A stretch of 8,623 nucleotides of DNA. It comes from CAYRYU01 sp964428355 (GTDB lineage: Bacteria; Muiribacteriota; Ozemobacteria; Ozemobacterales; Ozemobacteraceae). The stretch is from the NCBI GenBank assembly GCA_964428355.1, contig CAYRYU010000169.1:1-8623 (forward strand). The letters are read 5' to 3'. The notes beneath the pieces are model-generated. The model did no database searches, had not been told where the DNA came from, and was given only the letters and a program-made list of their open reading frames with translations. Position numbers and translations under genes: made by a program. Positions 7,469-8,623 of the stretch are shown here, in pieces (position 1 is the first letter of the stretch; each line of letters opens with the position of its first letter).

Positions 7469-7674
7469 GTTTCCGACCAATCACAGTGGATTAGATCATC
7501 CGGATCGCCAACCACCACATCCGGGCGGGGTTCGAGCCCCGCAAGTTTTCCGGTGGGAACCGCGGGGACCAGACGGATCACCTTCCCCTTTCGGATGACA
7601 TCAACTGGTTTTCCGGTTTCCAGGATCCGGTCGAGAACACGATACAGATTTGCCCGTAATGTGGTGGCGTTCAT
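7456..7674 (-). CDS. Phd/YefM-family antitoxin (VapB-type partner)
   Basis: This 72-residue protein is the antitoxin for the adjacent PIN toxin. The first 40 residues (NATTLRANLYRVLDRILETG, then PVDVIRKGKVIRLVP) match the DNA-binding Phd/YefM fold, which dimerises and represses its own promoter. The C-terminal part (DPDDLIHCDWSETWKP) is acidic and aromatic, as in tails that wrap the toxin and block its active site. The ATG at 7674 is chosen because GAGG lies eight bases upstream. An in-frame TTG at 7746 falls inside the -35 box and would translate the operator, so it is rejected. The antitoxin comes first and the toxin second with a small overlap, the usual order for these operons. Confidence 0.9.
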   Translation of the reverse strand: MNATTLRANLYRVLDRILETGKPVDVIRKGKVIRLVPAVPTGKLAGLEPRPDVVVGDPDDLIHCDWSETWKP

Positions 7675-7695
7675 CTCTTCTACCTCTCCGATGAA

Positions 7696-7716
7696 ACGTA
7701 CGTAGCTTACGTACGT
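7696..7716. promoter_or_regulatory. Perfect 9+3+9 inverted repeat, likely toxin-antitoxin operator
   Basis: The arms ACGTACGTA (7696-7704) and TACGTACGT (7708-7716) are exact reverse complements around a GCT spacer. Each arm also contains the smaller self-complementary unit ACGTACGT. The repeat lies between the predicted -10 box and the antitoxin start and covers the expected transcription start near 7711. That fits binding by the Phd-like antitoxin, or by its complex with the toxin, to repress the operon. Binding is inferred from position and symmetry. Confidence 0.75.
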
Positions 7717-7717
7717 A

Positions 7718-7746
7718 AAAGTAACCTTCTTGGCAGGAATTGTCAA
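7718..7746 (-). promoter_or_regulatory. Sigma-70-type promoter of the toxin-antitoxin operon
   Basis: Reading the minus strand, a perfect -35 box TTGACA (7746-7741) is followed by 17 bases and then TACTTT (7723-7718) as a weak -10 box. The predicted transcription start is near 7711, giving an untranslated leader of about 37 bases before the antitoxin ATG. The start falls inside the inverted repeat, so repressor binding would block initiation. Confidence 0.65.
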
Positions 7747-7783
7747 TGCCCACTGATTGACGGAACAGGGTTCTTCTTCAAAG

Positions 7784-7990
7784 TCAGGAACGGGGATTCG
7801 TTTTTGGGAGGAAGAGAGTTGTCAGATCTCGACCGGCGAACACGCCGTGAGAGTATTCATTCGCATCCAGATCGTTCGTGACCTGGGCCTGGATCAGCCA
7901 TTCCGTCCAGACCCGGTCGAGTTCCTCTGGTGAAAGCAACTTCAAGTCGAGGTCTTCCTCGCTGAGGAATTCATCGCGCAGCCTTATCAC
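7784..7990 (-). CDS. Small acidic hypothetical protein
   Basis: This 68-residue protein is not one I recognise. It starts MIRLRDEFLSEEDLDLKLLS, followed by PEELDRVWTEWLIQAQ, which looks like one or two amphipathic helices. The middle (NDLDANEYSHGVF) is polar, and there is no signal peptide or membrane segment. The GTG start at 7990 overlaps the upstream stop as GTGA and has GAGGA nine bases before it, so coexpression with the larger upstream gene is very likely. Its size and position fit a small partner of that protein (for example an antitoxin-like or regulatory subunit), but the sequence shows no DNA-binding motif to support this. It ends 38 bases before the -35 box of the toxin-antitoxin operon. 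Confidence 0.72.
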   Translation of the reverse strand: MIRLRDEFLSEEDLDLKLLSPEELDRVWTEWLIQAQVTNDLDANEYSHGVFAGRDLTTLFLPKTNPRS

Positions 7991-8623
7991 TTCGTTGCTT
8001 CCTCGGTGGGTGGTTCGAAGGGGAGAACTGGTTCTGCCCTCCTGGTCATGATCTCATGTGCCTTTTGAAGATCCAGGCCCGCCATCTCCCGGGAAACCTC
8101 AGGCCAGGATTGCGCCCAGTTTTTCGCAGCCGACAGATAGCGTTCGAGACGCTTTTCGTTGGCATGGATCAAGGCCCTTCTTTCAGCGTCCAGCGCCGAT
8201 TCCAGGGCCTCGAGTCCCTGGGGTGCGCAGGCCAGCAGAGGGCGCTCTTTTTCCAACTCACCCGCAATTTCGGAGTTTTTCCCAACGAGTTCCACCAGTT
8301 CCCTGGCGCTTCGCGAATTCAGGAGCAGTTCCCGGGGATCTGTCAGCAACCTCGCCAGCTCTCCGATGACGACGTAATCCTTCTCGCGGTTGGTCTTTTT
8401 CGTCTGGATCAGGTCTTGGATACCGAGGAAAGGTGGTTGGCTTTCGGGTCCTCGATCCCACAAGGCTGAGACGCGTTTACCCGACAATCTGGGTGGGCGG
8501 CAGACGAAATCGGTGCGGATCCTCAAGCCTTCCCGACTGAACTCGAGATGGGCGCTCCATCCCCGGGATAACCAACGCAAATCCAATGGGGCTCCGAACC
8601 GGTAGACGGCTCCATATCCCTTA
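7987..8623 (-). CDS. Hypothetical protein, nucleotidyltransferase-like C-terminal region (5' partial)
   Basis: The frame is open through the window edge, so the N-terminus is missing; 211 residues are visible. A TTG at 8586 could be read as a start, but the codons before it continue a plausible conserved stretch (YGAVYRFGAPLDLRWLSRGW), so I treat the gene as truncated. The segment PPFLGIQDLIQTKKTNREKDYVVIGELARLL resembles the region after the catalytic core in nucleotidyltransferase-like proteins (a hydrophobic 'DLIxxK' helix, then 'RxKD'). The last 110 residues are mostly helical and charged, with an Ala/Glu/Arg-rich stretch near 8150-8250. The catalytic GSxxxD motif of such enzymes would lie outside the window, so the assignment rests on resemblance of one region only. 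It is coupled to the 68-residue gene downstream. Confidence 0.78.
   Translation of the reverse strand, partial: KGYGAVYRFGAPLDLRWLSRGWSAHLEFSREGLRIRTDFVCRPPRLSGKRVSALWDRGPESQPPFLGIQDLIQTKKTNREKDYVVIGELARLLTDPRELLLNSRSARELVELVGKNSEIAGELEKERPLLACAPQGLEALESALDAERRALIHANEKRLERYLSAAKNWAQSWPEVSREMAGLDLQKAHEIMTRRAEPVLPFEPPTEEATK

Noticed and set aside
7675..7746. Longer antitoxin starting at the TTG at 7746
   Set aside because: The extra residues would be encoded by the promoter and inverted repeat, and the ATG at 7674 has a good ribosome site and begins exactly at the conserved Phd/YefM N-terminus.
8056..8469. 137-codon plus-strand open frame opposite the nucleotidyltransferase-like gene
   Set aside because: The minus-strand frame has a conserved-looking segment and a coupled downstream gene; the plus-strand translation looks like a shadow.

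Overview
The window is a gene-dense piece of bacterial chromosome with high GC (about 58-60% by eye). The genes are short-spaced and often overlap, with ATG or GTG starts preceded by purine-rich ribosome sites. Codon use and protein style fit a Gram-negative anaerobe or deep-branching proteobacterium-like lineage (Desulfobacterota or Nitrospirota, for example). That placement is only an impression, because no marker gene is present. I see no rRNA, tRNA, insertion sequence or CRISPR array.

Plus strand, 1-6999: six genes read the same way with almost no space between them. The junctions are ATGA (4-base overlap), ATGA, a 15-base gap, a 14-base overlap, and GTGA. In order they are a glutamine-dependent asparagine synthase-like amidotransferase (start lies outside the window), a small class I SAM methyltransferase, a B12-binding-type radical SAM enzyme, a second radical SAM enzyme with a C-terminal twitch/SPASM-like cysteine region, a methyltransferase with an N-terminal four-cysteine zinc ribbon, and a Trm112-like/methyltransferase-like fusion whose SAM-binding motif is unusual. 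Every product is a tailoring enzyme (amide transfer, methyl transfer or radical chemistry). Such sets are common inside surface-polysaccharide and natural-product loci. No glycosyltransferase, sugar-nucleotide enzyme or precursor peptide is visible here, so the substrate is unknown. This set is the best candidate for an undescribed pathway in the window.

Minus strand, 7085-7746: after an 85-base convergent gap lies a complete type II toxin-antitoxin operon. It has a Phd/YefM-like antitoxin followed by a PIN-domain (VapC-type) RNase toxin, overlapping by 13 bases. Upstream is a consensus-like -35 box, a weak -10 box at 17-base spacing, and a perfect 9+3+9 inverted repeat over the predicted transcription start. 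This is the layout of an autoregulated toxin-antitoxin promoter.

Minus strand, 7784-8623: a two-gene unit with GTGA coupling. The upstream gene enters from beyond the window and its visible part resembles the C-terminal half of nucleotidyltransferase-like proteins. The downstream gene encodes a 68-residue protein I do not recognise. This pair and the toxin-antitoxin operon together look like a small accessory segment placed next to the biosynthetic operon.
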